Shown: positions 45,113 to 53,945 of the stretch, in pieces | Numbering within the stretch: the stretch's first letter is position 1 | Layout of the letters: each line of letters begins with the position of its first letter | Assembly: GCF_001280595.1 (NCBI RefSeq) | Contig: NZ_LITU01000050.1 | Location: 1 to 64,000, forward strand | Length of the DNA: 64,000 nucleotides | Direction of reading: 5' to 3' | Source of the DNA: Paenibacillus xylanivorans | Lineage (GTDB): Bacteria > Bacillota > Bacilli > Paenibacillales > Paenibacillaceae | The notes under the pieces: generated by a model | Seen by the model: the letters and a program-made list of their open reading frames with translations, nothing else | Told to the model about the DNA's origin: nothing | The model's database searches: none | Position numbers and translations under genes: made by a program

Positions 45113-45298
45113 ATGGAAAAACAGAAAGAGCAAACGATTCACGTCATTGAAACAATCGAACGATCTATGATGGCCCAATCGGCGAAAAGCCGACTGAGGC
45201 ACCGACGAAAGAGATCACCTTTTATAAATTTTAATCACCTTATTTTGGTCAATCAACAGGTGTGGTATGAAATGGTAGTATTCTTGAGAAATAAATAG
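45113..45298 (+). CDS. Hypothetical small basic protein
   Basis: 61-residue frame, strongly basic in the middle (KSRLRHRRKRSPF). Weak ribosome site (GAAAGAAG). No recognised family; it may not be translated. Confidence 0.3.
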   Translation: MEKQKEQTIHVIETIERSMMAQSAKSRLRHRRKRSPFINFNHLILVNQQVWYEMVVFLRNK

Positions 45299-45432
45299 TA
45301 TTAACTAATATTTTCCGTTTATTTGAATATACAAGAAAGAATTAGGTGGTATTATTAACTTTGCATACTTCCCTATATTATAATATATTGGAAATGTCAT
45401 GAAAATATTATACATTATACGGAGGTTATTCC

Positions 45433-46392
45433 ATGAAAAAAAAATTCAGTAAATTGTTGGCATTATCTTTAAGTAGTTTACTACTATTTTCAGCTAGCAG
45501 TGTTGTTTCAGCGTCAGACATTAATGCTTCAGTTAATGATGGTAATTCTGTTCTTCTTCAATCTGGGTGGACACAAAGCGAAATTGATGATCTTTTAACA
45601 CCAGAAGAAGTAGCAAAATATGCAAATGGTACATTAGTTGATGCGACAACTCATTATGTAAAGCAAATTGTATCAACTAACACTGAAAATAATTACTCAT
45701 CGTCGATTACAGACTCTACAACTCTGCCTACTCCAATTGCAGGAACTGAAAAACTTGTCTCTATGAGCAAAGAAGATTTTTACAGAGAGATTGCAGAATC
45801 CAACGAGGCTGAGGAGAATTCAGCAAATTTAATTAACCCACAAGCAACCTCTAAAAATGTATCCTATACAACAAGTGATGGATACATGAAATATACTATG
45901 GAGACTTATAAATTAGGTACAAATAAATATCAGTTAAATTTAAGATTTGAATGGGTAAAGAATCCTTCTCAAAGAGGTATTGATATCATGGCACTTGCTC
46001 ATGGTCCACAACTAGTTCAGTCTGGGACGCAGAGTGATGTTACTTTCACTGCAAAGCATGATGCAATAATAAACGGAAAATCATATCCTGAATACCCAAT
46101 TGCTAGTGACTCAGTAGTTGTAAATCCGGGTGGGACAGCAATTACATTCAAACTCCCAACTACATCTCTTAATTATCAAGTAAATAATATTAGAGGCTAC
46201 ATGAGTTATGGAGGGCAAAAAGGGAACACTAGTGATGTAACAGTTGGGATTCATGGATATTATAAACATAAAGTGCGTTCACTTAATGTAGCTCCTACAG
46301 TAACAATTCCAGGTGGTCCTTCGTTAACGATATCTTCTGAAAGTACTTATGAAACGGAAAGCCCAACACCGTATTTCTCATTCAATCTTTAA
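45433..46392 (+). CDS. Hypothetical secreted protein
   Basis: The 319-residue protein has a clear Sec signal (KLLALSLSSLLLFSASSVVSAS, cleavage near residue 27). The mature part is beta-rich with Thr/Ser/Tyr-rich strands (YTTSDGYMKYTMETYKLGTNKYQLNLRFEWVKNP). RBS GGAGG 9 bases before the ATG. No family that I can name. A hairpin terminator follows, so it is a single unit or paired with the next gene. Confidence 0.7.
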   Translation: MKKKFSKLLALSLSSLLLFSASSVVSASDINASVNDGNSVLLQSGWTQSEIDDLLTPEEVAKYANGTLVDATTHYVKQIVSTNTENNYSSSITDSTTLPTPIAGTEKLVSMSKEDFYREIAESNEAEENSANLINPQATSKNVSYTTSDGYMKYTMETYKLGTNKYQLNLRFEWVKNPSQRGIDIMALAHGPQLVQSGTQSDVTFTAKHDAIINGKSYPEYPIASDSVVVNPGGTAITFKLPTTSLNYQVNNIRGYMSYGGQKGNTSDVTVGIHGYYKHKVRSLNVAPTVTIPGGPSLTISSESTYETESPTPYFSFNL

Positions 46393-46398
46393 TATGTT

Positions 46399-46436
46399 AT
46401 TATGAGGCCATGAATTATTTTATGGTCTCATCTTTA
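46399..46436 (+). terminator. Terminator after the secreted protein gene
   Basis: ATGAGGCCAT/ATGGTCTCAT stem followed by CTTTATTAT. Confidence 0.65.
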
Positions 46437-46463
46437 TTATAGAAGATGTAAGGAGTAAGAATT

Positions 46464-46943
46464 GTGGATAAAAAAGAAAATAAATCTATTATTTCCATTA
46501 TTATACTTGTTGTGGTTGTATTGGGTGCTATTTGGTATTTTAAAGTGGGTTATTTATTAAGAAAACCAGAGATGCCCGAAGCAAATATTGAAATTCAAAC
46601 CCAAATGGTTGATGGGGGTACTATTAATTTACGAAATGTTGATTACACGGAAGGACAAATAAAGGTCGGATATGAAGTGAAAGGATTCAGTTTGAAAGAG
46701 TATAATATTTCTTGTAAGCTTTATAATGGCGGGAATTTAATTTCAACTTCTGGCTCAACAGGTGGAGGTTTGATAGAACTAGACGAAAAGCATTATTACT
46801 TGATTGGTGATGAGAATATAAATCAGATTAATCTGCCTGAATCTGTAAATCTAACTGTGGAGATTGCAGTGATACCAAATGATTTTAGACAAAAACCTAT
46901 AACAGCATCATTTAACGTGAGCCTTGATAAAGAAGTGCAATAG
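46464..46943 (+). CDS. Hypothetical membrane-anchored protein
   Basis: The 159-residue protein has GTG start with AAGGAG upstream, one N-terminal membrane segment (IISIIILVVVVLGAIWYFKV) and an extracytoplasmic beta-sandwich-like part. No recognised family. Probably transcribed with the secreted protein before it. Confidence 0.6.
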   Translation: MDKKENKSIISIIILVVVVLGAIWYFKVGYLLRKPEMPEANIEIQTQMVDGGTINLRNVDYTEGQIKVGYEVKGFSLKEYNISCKLYNGGNLISTSGSTGGGLIELDEKHYYLIGDENINQINLPESVNLTVEIAVIPNDFRQKPITASFNVSLDKEVQ

Positions 46944-46980
46944 ATAGATTGGAAAGAGGAGATGAGACCGTTGAGTTTTA

Positions 46981-47600
46981 TCAATCGTTGAGTAGTACGC
47001 TCGTTTCGCCAATTGAATCAGCAATGTGCTTAAAGGCGAGCGTTGTTCGTACTGCTCTATCTCCACGATTCTTAATTCCCCAATACGCCTCTAAAAAAAA
47101 TGTGCCTGCATTTCATTTTTCTTGATTGAATCAGTTTCTGATTCACCTCTACGTTCGCTATTTTAAGAAATGAAGCGATATTCAACTTCTCATTAGTCTA
47201 TGTCATTTAATTGGTTTATTTCAAGAAAAGTACACTTTTATCACTTCTGTAGTTCTATATAGTCGTCAACTATATATTTGACTTGAACTTCAAGGCTGGC
47301 GGTTTAATGATCGTTAATTCGTTTTTGATCTGAAGAGAGATCCAGCCAGCTTTTTCAATATCTTCTCAGTTCAGCAAACGCATCCAGCTTATCAATTTCA
47401 TGAAACGTCAAGGAATTGGCTGAAAGATCGACCGCTTTATTAAGGTCTCGTCCGGTTTCGATTGATCAATTTCATACGCGATTGTACCAAGGTAGATAGC
47501 TATTAATAATAATATTGAGAGTAATATACATTTCTTTTAGGATAAAACATGATTTCACCTTCTTCTTTTATATTTCAAATTCCCCAGCTAGTTTAACCAT
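46981..47600 (-). other. Gene-poor stretch with short minus-strand remnants
   Basis: No intact gene. On the minus strand, 47088-46981 reads EAYWGIKNRGDRAVRTTLAF followed by KHIADSIGETSVLLND-stop, and near 47440-47365 reads LNKAVDLSANSLTFHEIDKL with DAFAELRRY-stop. Both look like C-terminal ends of lost genes; I cannot name them. Confidence 0.35.
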
Positions 47601-47696
47601 ACAAAATGATCAGTAGTGCAGGCTTGGGTAAAGATGCTATGAAGTGGCGGTTTGCTATTAAACTTGCTTTGCGTATCTCTACTTTTAAACATCCTA

Positions 47697-47770
47697 TATG
47701 ATTCCGAAAGCATCGGAAGGTCGTCTGATTCCCTATGGGATGAAGAATGCCCTTCCTTTTTTGTTTTTCA
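47697..47770 (+). repeat. Terminator-like leader repeat, copy 2
   Basis: gcatcggaaggtcgtctgattccc...atggga..gaag..gcccttcctttttt matches 37384-37456. It lies about 50 bases before the recombinase start codon. Confidence 0.5.
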
Positions 47771-47815
47771 GAATTTCGGAGTAAACATAACTATTCAAAT
47801 AAGGGAGAGTTTCTG

Positions 47816-48835
47816 ATGAATGAACATGCTAAATATGAAGAGGATATTACTATAATGAAAGGTTACACTGATTCACTTCACATTCGAATCCCATACAACC
47901 CAGCATATATTCAGTGTATTCGCCAGATTACGGGCAGACAGTGAGAGAAAGTATGGATCATCCCCTACACCATCGCTGCTGTTCAGGAGTTCATCAATCA
48001 GTTCGATCCAAATGATGTTCAGATTACCCCGGAGTAAAGAACCGTTGCAGAAGGCGCTAAAGTAACGAGGATACAGTCGCAAAATGTATTGTAATCAGGT
48101 CGAACGTTTTCTGAGCAGTATTCCACTTAAAAGTACGATGTGACTACATCCAATGTTCAGACGTATTGTTTAGGTTTGCTTGAGCGAGGGATCTCCCATT
48201 CGAGCATGAATCAGACGATTAGCGCGCTCCGCTTTTATTGCAAACATGTGCTCCTTCACCCTACGGATATCCAGTATATTCGTCCCAAGAAGCAGACCAA
48301 GCTTCCACAAGTGTTGTCCGAAAAGGAAGTTGCTCAATTACTCAAATCCGTAACCAACCCTAAACATAAGGCCATATTGTTTCTGACCTATTCTTCCGGG
48401 CTTCGTGTAAGTGAAGTTGTGCGTCTGCGTTGCAGTGATCTGGATATTGAAAGGAAAACACTCCTCGTGAGACAGGGGAAGGGGCAAAAGGATCGGAGGA
48501 CGCTTCTTTCAAATCTCGCCTGGGATATCATGCAGAAATACATAACTGAATATAGACCTAATCGTTGGCTGTTTCCGGGGCAATCTTCTGATCGACATTT
48601 TACTGAGCGGAGCGTGAAGAAGTTGTTTGAAGAAGCAAGAAGACGTGCAGGAATTGTGAAAAAGGTAAGTATTCACGCTCTGAGACACTCCTTCGCCACT
48701 CATTTGCTGGAAAACGGGACAGATCTACGATACATTCAGGAGCTACTCGGTCATACGAGTGCACGAAAAACTCAGCGATATACGCATATTAGTAAGAAAA
48801 ATATTCAGCGTATTCAAAAGCCCACTGGATCGTAA
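47816..48835 (+). pseudogene. Array-associated tyrosine recombinase (XerC/D-like), N-terminus decayed
   Basis: The C-terminal 231 codons are open and keep the catalytic set (numbered from GTG 48140): R89 (SGLRVSEVV), K114, H179-x-x-R182 (HALRHSF), H205 (LLGHTS) and Y214 (TQRYTHIS). Upstream, ATG 47816 with AAGGGAGAG starts an N-terminal domain (LHIRIPYNPAYIQCIRQITG ... IPYTIAAVQEFINQFDPNDV). It carries stops at 47942 and near 48035, and the arm-binding domain (CNQVERFLSSIPL) lies in another frame. It lacks the extra segment of classical IntI before the HxxR box. It reads toward the cassettes. Probably inactive. Confidence 0.85.
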
Positions 48836-48840
48836 GGATA

Positions 48841-48876
48841 TGGGAGATTGAGTATCCTGATATATCTCCCTTTTTC
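48841..48876 (+). terminator. Terminator after the recombinase
   Basis: GGGAGA/TCTCCC stem with a long loop, followed by TTTTTC, within the presumed attI region. Confidence 0.5.
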
Positions 48877-48894
48877 ACCAAATTTTTCTTCGCA

Positions 48895-48984
48895 AATATC
48901 ACCGTATAGGTTATCATATACGTAGTTCAGATATCAGGTAGGATGTGTGGTATTTACGAAGTACATAGATTAGATGTTATGCGA
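48895..48984 (+). other. attI-like recombination platform
   Basis: The region between the recombinase stop and the first cassette ends with GTTATGCGA at 48976-48984, the same right-end box as the attC-like sites but without their left half or stem. The block atcatatacgtagttcag is conserved in the collapsed duplicate at about 44132-44157. The first cassette's terminal box (TCACATAAC, 49506) is the reverse complement of GTTATGCGA at 8 of 9 bases, tying the first cassette to this point. Confidence 0.7.
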
Positions 48985-49065
48985 AATAGCATGCAAAACT
49001 ATGAAAATCTGTATTTAAGAATAAAACATAATATATAAACCAAAACCAAATTGGAGGAATTTATA

Positions 49066-49461
49066 ATGAGTAAAGGAAGAATTTTAGGAATAGCTTATAA
49101 CATAATACCTGTAAGTGATTTGGAGAAGGCATCTGAATGGTATGTTAGACATTTTGGGTTTAACATCAGAAATAAGAGGACTGATAATTTAGGATTGTTC
49201 AAAGATAATAGACCAATATTAGTTTTAGTTAAATCAGCCAGCGAATCAAGAGCAGTTTTTGAAGTTAATGGCAAGAAGCGTTGGGTAACGACTTTTTATA
49301 CAGATGATATCATTAGTTTGCATACATATCTGGTACAAGAGGATGTTCGCGTAGGGGAATTATTTGATGAAGGACAATATGGAAAGTTCTTCACTCTTGA
49401 GGATCTTGATGGAAATTTGTTTGATGTGTGGGAGAATCATGATTGTGAATTGAATTTCTAA
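49066..49461 (+). CDS. VOC/glyoxalase-family protein (cassette 1)
   Basis: The 131-residue protein has a VOC fold with two beta-alpha-beta-beta-beta repeats (IAYNIIPVSDLEKASEWYVRHFGF at the start; FFTLEDLDGNLFDVWENH at the end). The family includes bleomycin/fosfomycin resistance proteins, dioxygenases and glyoxalases. Metal ligands are not conserved clearly enough to pick one. GGAGG precedes ATG 49066. It is the first cassette after the attI-like site. Confidence 0.8.
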   Translation: MSKGRILGIAYNIIPVSDLEKASEWYVRHFGFNIRNKRTDNLGLFKDNRPILVLVKSASESRAVFEVNGKKRWVTTFYTDDIISLHTYLVQEDVRVGELFDEGQYGKFFTLEDLDGNLFDVWENHDCELNF

Positions 49462-49505
49462 TAAGATTAAGTGCTTTGTAGGTAATTCAAAGAAGGCATG
49501 CTACA

Positions 49506-49667
49506 TCACATAACACCATATCTACACTGCGGGCTACGCCCTTGGTTCGCAAGAAGAGGAAAGCAGAGAAGTGGATTCAACTCACAACCCTGCGAGGCTA
49601 AGTCCGTCGGACCCGGCGCTTTGCGCCTTAAGCCTCTCGGGTTCGCAGATACAAAAACGTTATAAGA
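49506..49667 (+). repeat. attC-like site 1
   Basis: Left end TCACATAAC, right end GTTATAAGA (49659-49667). Inner hairpins include CTGCGGGC/GCCC and GGCGCTTTGCGCC. Arms tatctacactgcg / cgcagatac partly pair. Confidence 0.88.
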
Positions 49668-49710
49668 AATCCCCGCAAAGAGAAAATATTATAAAAGGTG
49701 GTTAATTCAA

Positions 49711-50265
49711 ATGAATAATAACTTTTGGGAATTGATAAATCGTTCCAAAGAACATGGTGAAGGACAAGTAGAATGGTTAACCAATGAATTAGTTAAACAA
49801 AAAACTGATGAGATTTTTAATTTTGAAAATGAGTTTAAGAACAAGATGGATCAGTCTTATACACCTTCATTATGGGGAGCAGCTTTCGTAATAATGGGGG
49901 GATGTTCCGATGATGGATTTGACTACTTCAGAGGTTGGTTAATTTCTAGAGGAGAAGAACTATATAATAAGGCATTAAAGAATCCTGAATATTTGGCTGA
50001 ATATTTGATAGAAGATAATTTACAAGAAGATGTATTTGCACCTCAATTGGAAGAGATCTTATCAGTGGCATCAGATGCATACACATATCAAAAAACCGGT
50101 GAATTTGAGTATGATGACGAAATTAATATAGAGTTTCTTGATGAATTAGAAGTCAGAGGATATAAATTTGAACCAATAGAAATCGAATTTGATTGGGAAG
50201 AAGAAGACCTAGAGGAAAGATATCCATTATTGTGGGGAAAATTTGGAGAGAACCCACTTACATAG
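49711..50265 (+). CDS. DUF4240-domain protein (cassette 2)
   Basis: The 184-residue protein begins NNNFWELINRSKE, has SLWGAAFVIMGGCSDDGFDYFRGWLISRGEELY and a highly acidic C-terminal tail. This is the DUF4240 pattern, common in Firmicutes and actinobacteria and of unknown function. AAAGGTGG before ATG 49711. Sole gene of its cassette. Confidence 0.8.
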   Translation: MNNNFWELINRSKEHGEGQVEWLTNELVKQKTDEIFNFENEFKNKMDQSYTPSLWGAAFVIMGGCSDDGFDYFRGWLISRGEELYNKALKNPEYLAEYLIEDNLQEDVFAPQLEEILSVASDAYTYQKTGEFEYDDEINIEFLDELEVRGYKFEPIEIEFDWEEEDLEERYPLLWGKFGENPLT

Positions 50266-50288
50266 GTAACGCTTCGAAGGCGGGTACA

Positions 50289-50450
50289 TCTGATAACACA
50301 GCATTCCTACTGCGGGCATTCGCCCTTGATCGCCAAGGGGGATTTCAGAGAAGTTAATCAGGCGATACATTCAACCAGCTAAGTCTGACGACGCGTTCCC
50401 TTTGGTCACTTAAGCTGCTTGAACGTCAGGAATGCCAAACGGTTATACGC
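50289..50450 (+). repeat. attC-like site 2
   Basis: Left end TCTGATAAC, right end GTTATACGC (50442-50450). Outer arms gcattcct / aggaatgc are perfectly complementary. The left end matches its cassette start (GTTATAAGA) at 6-7 of 9 bases, the weakest agreement among the full sites. Confidence 0.85.
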
Positions 50451-50502
50451 AATACCCTGAAATATTTTTATAAAGTCATTATACGAAGAGAGGAATGTTG
50501 TA

Positions 50503-51024
50503 ATGAATATTTGTTTGAAGTTCGGTGATACAAACTTTATTGGATTAGTTAATGCTCAGGAATATAAGTCTTTCGTAAATGAAGACTGGGAATTAGTTGA
50601 ATTATTAAATCATTTTTCAATTGGGATGTTAAACGGAAACATATTGGTATACCAAATGACAAATGAGGGAATTGAACATTCTTGGAATATTGATGTAGAA
50701 ATTGGTTCAGAAAGCACTGATGAAGAATGTTTTAGAAAGGCTGAAGGTTATATAAAGGTTACGAACAACAAACTATACATAGTGGACTATGATTGTTTAA
50801 CTATGTCCGCACAATTTGAAGATAATAAAGTCCCTGATGAAAACTGTGAGAACAACCAAATCAATCTAAATAATGGGACTTACAAAGTATCCTTTTACCA
50901 GTACTTTAATGTGGATGAGAACAGATTTATTGGTAGAACAGATATTGATATTAAGATTATTCTTACTTTAGTATCTAATTTCGAGAAAATTGCAGACAAA
51001 GTATTTTGGTGCACATTCTTCTAA
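50503..51024 (+). CDS. Hypothetical protein (cassette 3)
   Basis: The 173-residue protein is acidic and beta-rich, with a C-terminal YKVSFYQYFNVDENRFIGRTDIDIKI. Size and composition are like many immunity-type or unknown cassette proteins, but I recognise no family. RBS AGAGAGG. No membrane segment. Confidence 0.65.
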   Translation: MNICLKFGDTNFIGLVNAQEYKSFVNEDWELVELLNHFSIGMLNGNILVYQMTNEGIEHSWNIDVEIGSESTDEECFRKAEGYIKVTNNKLYIVDYDCLTMSAQFEDNKVPDENCENNQINLNNGTYKVSFYQYFNVDENRFIGRTDIDIKIILTLVSNFEKIADKVFWCTFF

Positions 51025-51050
51025 GTTGCGTAATCGACGAAGAGGGTACT

Positions 51051-51215
51051 GCGTATAACAAAACATTCCTACGTCGTCGCTGACGCTCCTTGGTCGCCGG
51101 GAGGATTTTCAGAGAAGTTAATTCAGGCGACACATTCAACCGGCTAAGTCTAACGACCCGTTCCCTTTGGTCACTTAAGCCGCTTGAACGTCAGGAATGC
51201 GCAAACGTTAGGCGA
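51051..51215 (+). repeat. attC-like site 3
   Basis: Left end GCGTATAAC is the exact reverse complement of its cassette start GTTATACGC (50442). Right end GTTAGGCGA (51207-51215). Arms cattcct / aggaatg pair. It shares about 80 bases with site 2, including cgttccctttggtcactt. Confidence 0.92.
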
Positions 51216-51248
51216 AATCGACAATGACAAATATTTGGAGGAACAAAC

Positions 51249-52061
51249 ATGTCAGAAAAAATTGAAGAGAAAATTTTAAAAGATATATTGACAACAGGAT
51301 TTCCACTTGAAATGGAAGTTGCAAATGAATTTTCCAGAGATCGTTGGTCTGTCGATCACAATAGCTATTATATTGACAAAGATGAACTAAAAGGAAGGGA
51401 AATTGATCTAATAGCCAGTTATTTTTTGAATAACCGGACAGAAGTAATGGGTAATAAATACTTCGAACTACACTATATTATGCCGATAGAAATAAAATTA
51501 GCGAATAAAAAACCATGGGTGTTTTTTACTACAAATGTAACTAATCACGAAAGATCAATGGGTTACACGATTATAAAAAATACAACAGGTTTTAAAAACA
51601 AGCATTACGAATATTATCCAATCATAAAGAAATATAGTACTAAACTAAAAGAAAGTATTGGAAGATCATTTTATGAGGCGTTTTCTGGAAACGGGTCAAG
51701 AGACGACATATACAAAGCATTAACTGGAACTGTCAAAACTTTAGAGCATTTAGTTGAGACGTATCCGTATAAGGAATACGAAGGTGATAACGATTTTTCA
51801 AATAGATTCTTGTATATTTATGAACCTACAATAGTCGTGAAGGGTTCTATATTCACGGCCAGTTTTTCAGAAACAGGCATAGAGGTAAATGAGACCGATT
51901 ATGTTCAAATTGCATTTAAATATTTATCTCCAAACTACGAGAGACAAAATTATCATATACATGTAATAAGGTCTGACAAGCTTTCAGAATTTATTGCAAA
52001 CAAGGAGTCTAAACTAAAGAATTTATATAAAGAATTAAGTGATTTTGAAGGTATTTCGTAA
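51249..52061 (+). CDS. PD-(D/E)XK-like nuclease-fold protein (cassette 4)
   Basis: The 270-residue protein has the order E21/E23 (LEMEVANEF), D53 (GREIDLIAS) and E81-x-K83 (IMPIEIKLANKKPWVFF). This is the spacing of a PD-(D/E)XK core, with an insertion between the Asp and the ExK strand. I do not recognise a named family. The fold suggests DNA cleavage or a restriction-like role, which is inference. GGAGG before ATG 51249. Confidence 0.6.
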   Translation: MSEKIEEKILKDILTTGFPLEMEVANEFSRDRWSVDHNSYYIDKDELKGREIDLIASYFLNNRTEVMGNKYFELHYIMPIEIKLANKKPWVFFTTNVTNHERSMGYTIIKNTTGFKNKHYEYYPIIKKYSTKLKESIGRSFYEAFSGNGSRDDIYKALTGTVKTLEHLVETYPYKEYEGDNDFSNRFLYIYEPTIVVKGSIFTASFSETGIEVNETDYVQIAFKYLSPNYERQNYHIHVIRSDKLSEFIANKESKLKNLYKELSDFEGIS

Positions 52062-52073
52062 GAAGTGTATACA

Positions 52074-52241
52074 TCGCCTAACACCGTATCTACGCTTCTT
52101 CGCTAACGCTCTTTGGTCTGCCTGAGGATTTTCGAAGAAGTGGATCAGGCAGACAACCCTGCACTGCCTAACCGCGTTGCGGCCGGTCGCTATCGCTCCC
52201 TTAAGGCAGTGAGGGGGCGTAGATACAAGAACGTTATGAGA
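52074..52241 (+). repeat. attC-like site 4
   Basis: Left end TCGCCTAAC is the exact reverse complement of its cassette start GTTAGGCGA. Right end GTTATGAGA (52233-52241). Outer arms gtatctacgc / gcgtagatac are perfectly complementary over 10 bases. Confidence 0.93.
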
Positions 52242-52327
52242 AATTGCTGCAAACCTATATATAAAACCGCTCGGGACTTCCACAGCAGTTTAAAAGTCGA
52301 AAGAAAAGTAAATTTGGAGGTATATGG

Positions 52328-52783
52328 ATGAAGATTCGAAGTTCGGTATGTGCTTTAATTATCAAAGATGATCAGATACTTACAATTAAGAAACAAGATA
52401 AAGATAAATTTGAATACATTTTGCCTGGTGGCGGGCAAGAATTTGGTGAAACACTATTAGATGCTCTTCATCGTGAAGTTCGAGAAGAAGTCGGCGCGGG
52501 AATTAAAAACACGAGATTATTATTTGTGAGAGAGTATATTGGTAAGAATCATGAGCACTCTGAACGGGATGAAGGATTACATATAGTTAGTCATATGTTT
52601 TCGTGCGAAATCGAAGAAGAGAATAAGTATCAATTAGAACTGGACCATGACCAAGTTGGGGTTGAGTGGATTAAGATCGGAGAACAACCCAATTACAACT
52701 TCTACCCCAAGGAACTCATAACACACCTAAAAAAGTTAGATATTGAAAGATCATTTGAAACGTATATAGGTGATGTAAACTGA
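52328..52783 (+). CDS. Nudix hydrolase (cassette 5)
   Basis: The 151-residue protein has a complete Nudix box GX5EX7REUXEEXGU at residues 35-57 (GGQEFGETLLDALHREVREEVG). It hydrolyses a nucleoside diphosphate linked to another moiety; the substrate cannot be read from sequence. GGAGG before ATG 52328. Confidence 0.9.
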   Translation: MKIRSSVCALIIKDDQILTIKKQDKDKFEYILPGGGQEFGETLLDALHREVREEVGAGIKNTRLLFVREYIGKNHEHSERDEGLHIVSHMFSCEIEEENKYQLELDHDQVGVEWIKIGEQPNYNFYPKELITHLKKLDIERSFETYIGDVN

Positions 52784-52828
52784 TAGATTGCTACTAGACT
52801 TGTAAGTATCTCGAAGAAGGCAAAAACA

Positions 52829-52916
52829 TCTTATAACAACGCATTAACGTATCAGTCCGCCCGAAGGATTTCGAGTAAGTGGGATCAGGGTTCGTGAATA
52901 CACAGACGTTATATGT
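52829..52916 (+). repeat. attC-like site 5, shortest (88 bp)
   Basis: Left end TCTTATAAC matches its cassette start GTTATGAGA at 8 of 9 bases. Right end GTTATATGT (52908-52916). The central hairpins are largely missing, yet both ends are kept. Confidence 0.82.
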
Positions 52917-53035
52917 AACTCCCTAAAAAACTAATCTAATCTTAGCATTGAGAACAAAAAATAAAGGTGAAGTTATGTTAGTGGGATTTAATTCAATTTA
53001 TAAATTTATGTATCATATGAAAGAAGGAATATAAA

Positions 53036-53710
53036 GTGAATGAGATGCAAGTTATGAGGGATGAAAGACAAACCAAAGAATTATTATTAAATCAAGAAAT
53101 CTTTCAAAAGGATTTTAAAGTTAACTTTCATAAAAATGTTATCAGTGTTGTTATACTCACCTTTGTTGTGGGAGGTTTTTTTGCATGGTGTAGTGCAGGT
53201 GTAGAAAGTAACATATACTTATATTTGAAAAACCGGGGTTTAAGTGTTGATCAGTCTAATAGTCTATTTTTATTTTTGCCTATTTTTATTTTATCTATTT
53301 TAGGAATTGTATTTCCAATAGCGATAAAAAATATTTCTAAAAAAATCGAGGCAGAAAAATTATTATTTTCTATAGAACAAGATATGATATTTATAAAGTT
53401 CATCTACTCGAAATTATTAGATCTAAACGGTGAGAAAATAAAAGGTGTTAGTGATTTGGCTCAACTTATAACAGATGACAATGTAAAAGATGTTATATTC
53501 AAAGAAACTGAATTTGAAAACCATATACGTTCATATATTAGTGATCTAAAAATAAATATGTCGATGCTATTTAATGAAAGGTATTCCAAATTGGTGTTAT
53601 TAAACCAGTGTATTGATGAAACATTGATAAGAACTAAAACAAAACCAGATGTGGAGTATACATTTATTGTTAAAGACAATTATGCGTTATTTAAGGCATA
53701 CCTGTCTTAG
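53036..53710 (+). CDS. Hypothetical two-segment membrane protein (cassette 6)
   Basis: The 224-residue protein has a short cytosolic N-terminus, two membrane segments (about 33-52 VISVVILTFVVGGFFAWCSA and 76-98 LFLFLPIFILSILGIVFPIA) and a long helical cytosolic C-terminus. GTG start with GAAGGA upstream. No family recognised. Such a layout would suit a membrane effector of an abortive system, but that is speculation. Confidence 0.6.
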   Translation: MNEMQVMRDERQTKELLLNQEIFQKDFKVNFHKNVISVVILTFVVGGFFAWCSAGVESNIYLYLKNRGLSVDQSNSLFLFLPIFILSILGIVFPIAIKNISKKIEAEKLLFSIEQDMIFIKFIYSKLLDLNGEKIKGVSDLAQLITDDNVKDVIFKETEFENHIRSYISDLKINMSMLFNERYSKLVLLNQCIDETLIRTKTKPDVEYTFIVKDNYALFKAYLS

Positions 53711-53788
53711 TCTCACAACGTAATTCTAATCTATCACTTTTACTTATCATCAGAGTGAACTACTAGTGATTTGCAAAAGACGGGAGCA

Positions 53789-53909
53789 ACATATAACATA
53801 ATATTCAAGCTGCGGCTCCTTACGGAGCCTTGGTCTGCGGGATGGATTTCAAAGAGGCATTTCAGCAGACAACCCCTTTGGGGTTCATAAGTACAGGAAC
53901 GTTAGCCGA
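53789..53909 (+). repeat. attC-like site 6
   Basis: Left end ACATATAAC is the exact reverse complement of its cassette start GTTATATGT. Right end GTTAGCCGA (53901-53909). Inner hairpin GCGGCTCCTTACGGAGCC. Confidence 0.92.
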
Positions 53910-53945
53910 AATTAGTTTGAAGTATAAAAGTATAGGAGACAATTA

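Noticed and set aside
48140..48835. Insertion-sequence or phage integrase unrelated to the array
   Set aside because: No terminal inverted repeats or phage genes nearby; its 3' flank ends in the same GTTA box as the cassette sites, and this flank is duplicated at 44.1 kb.
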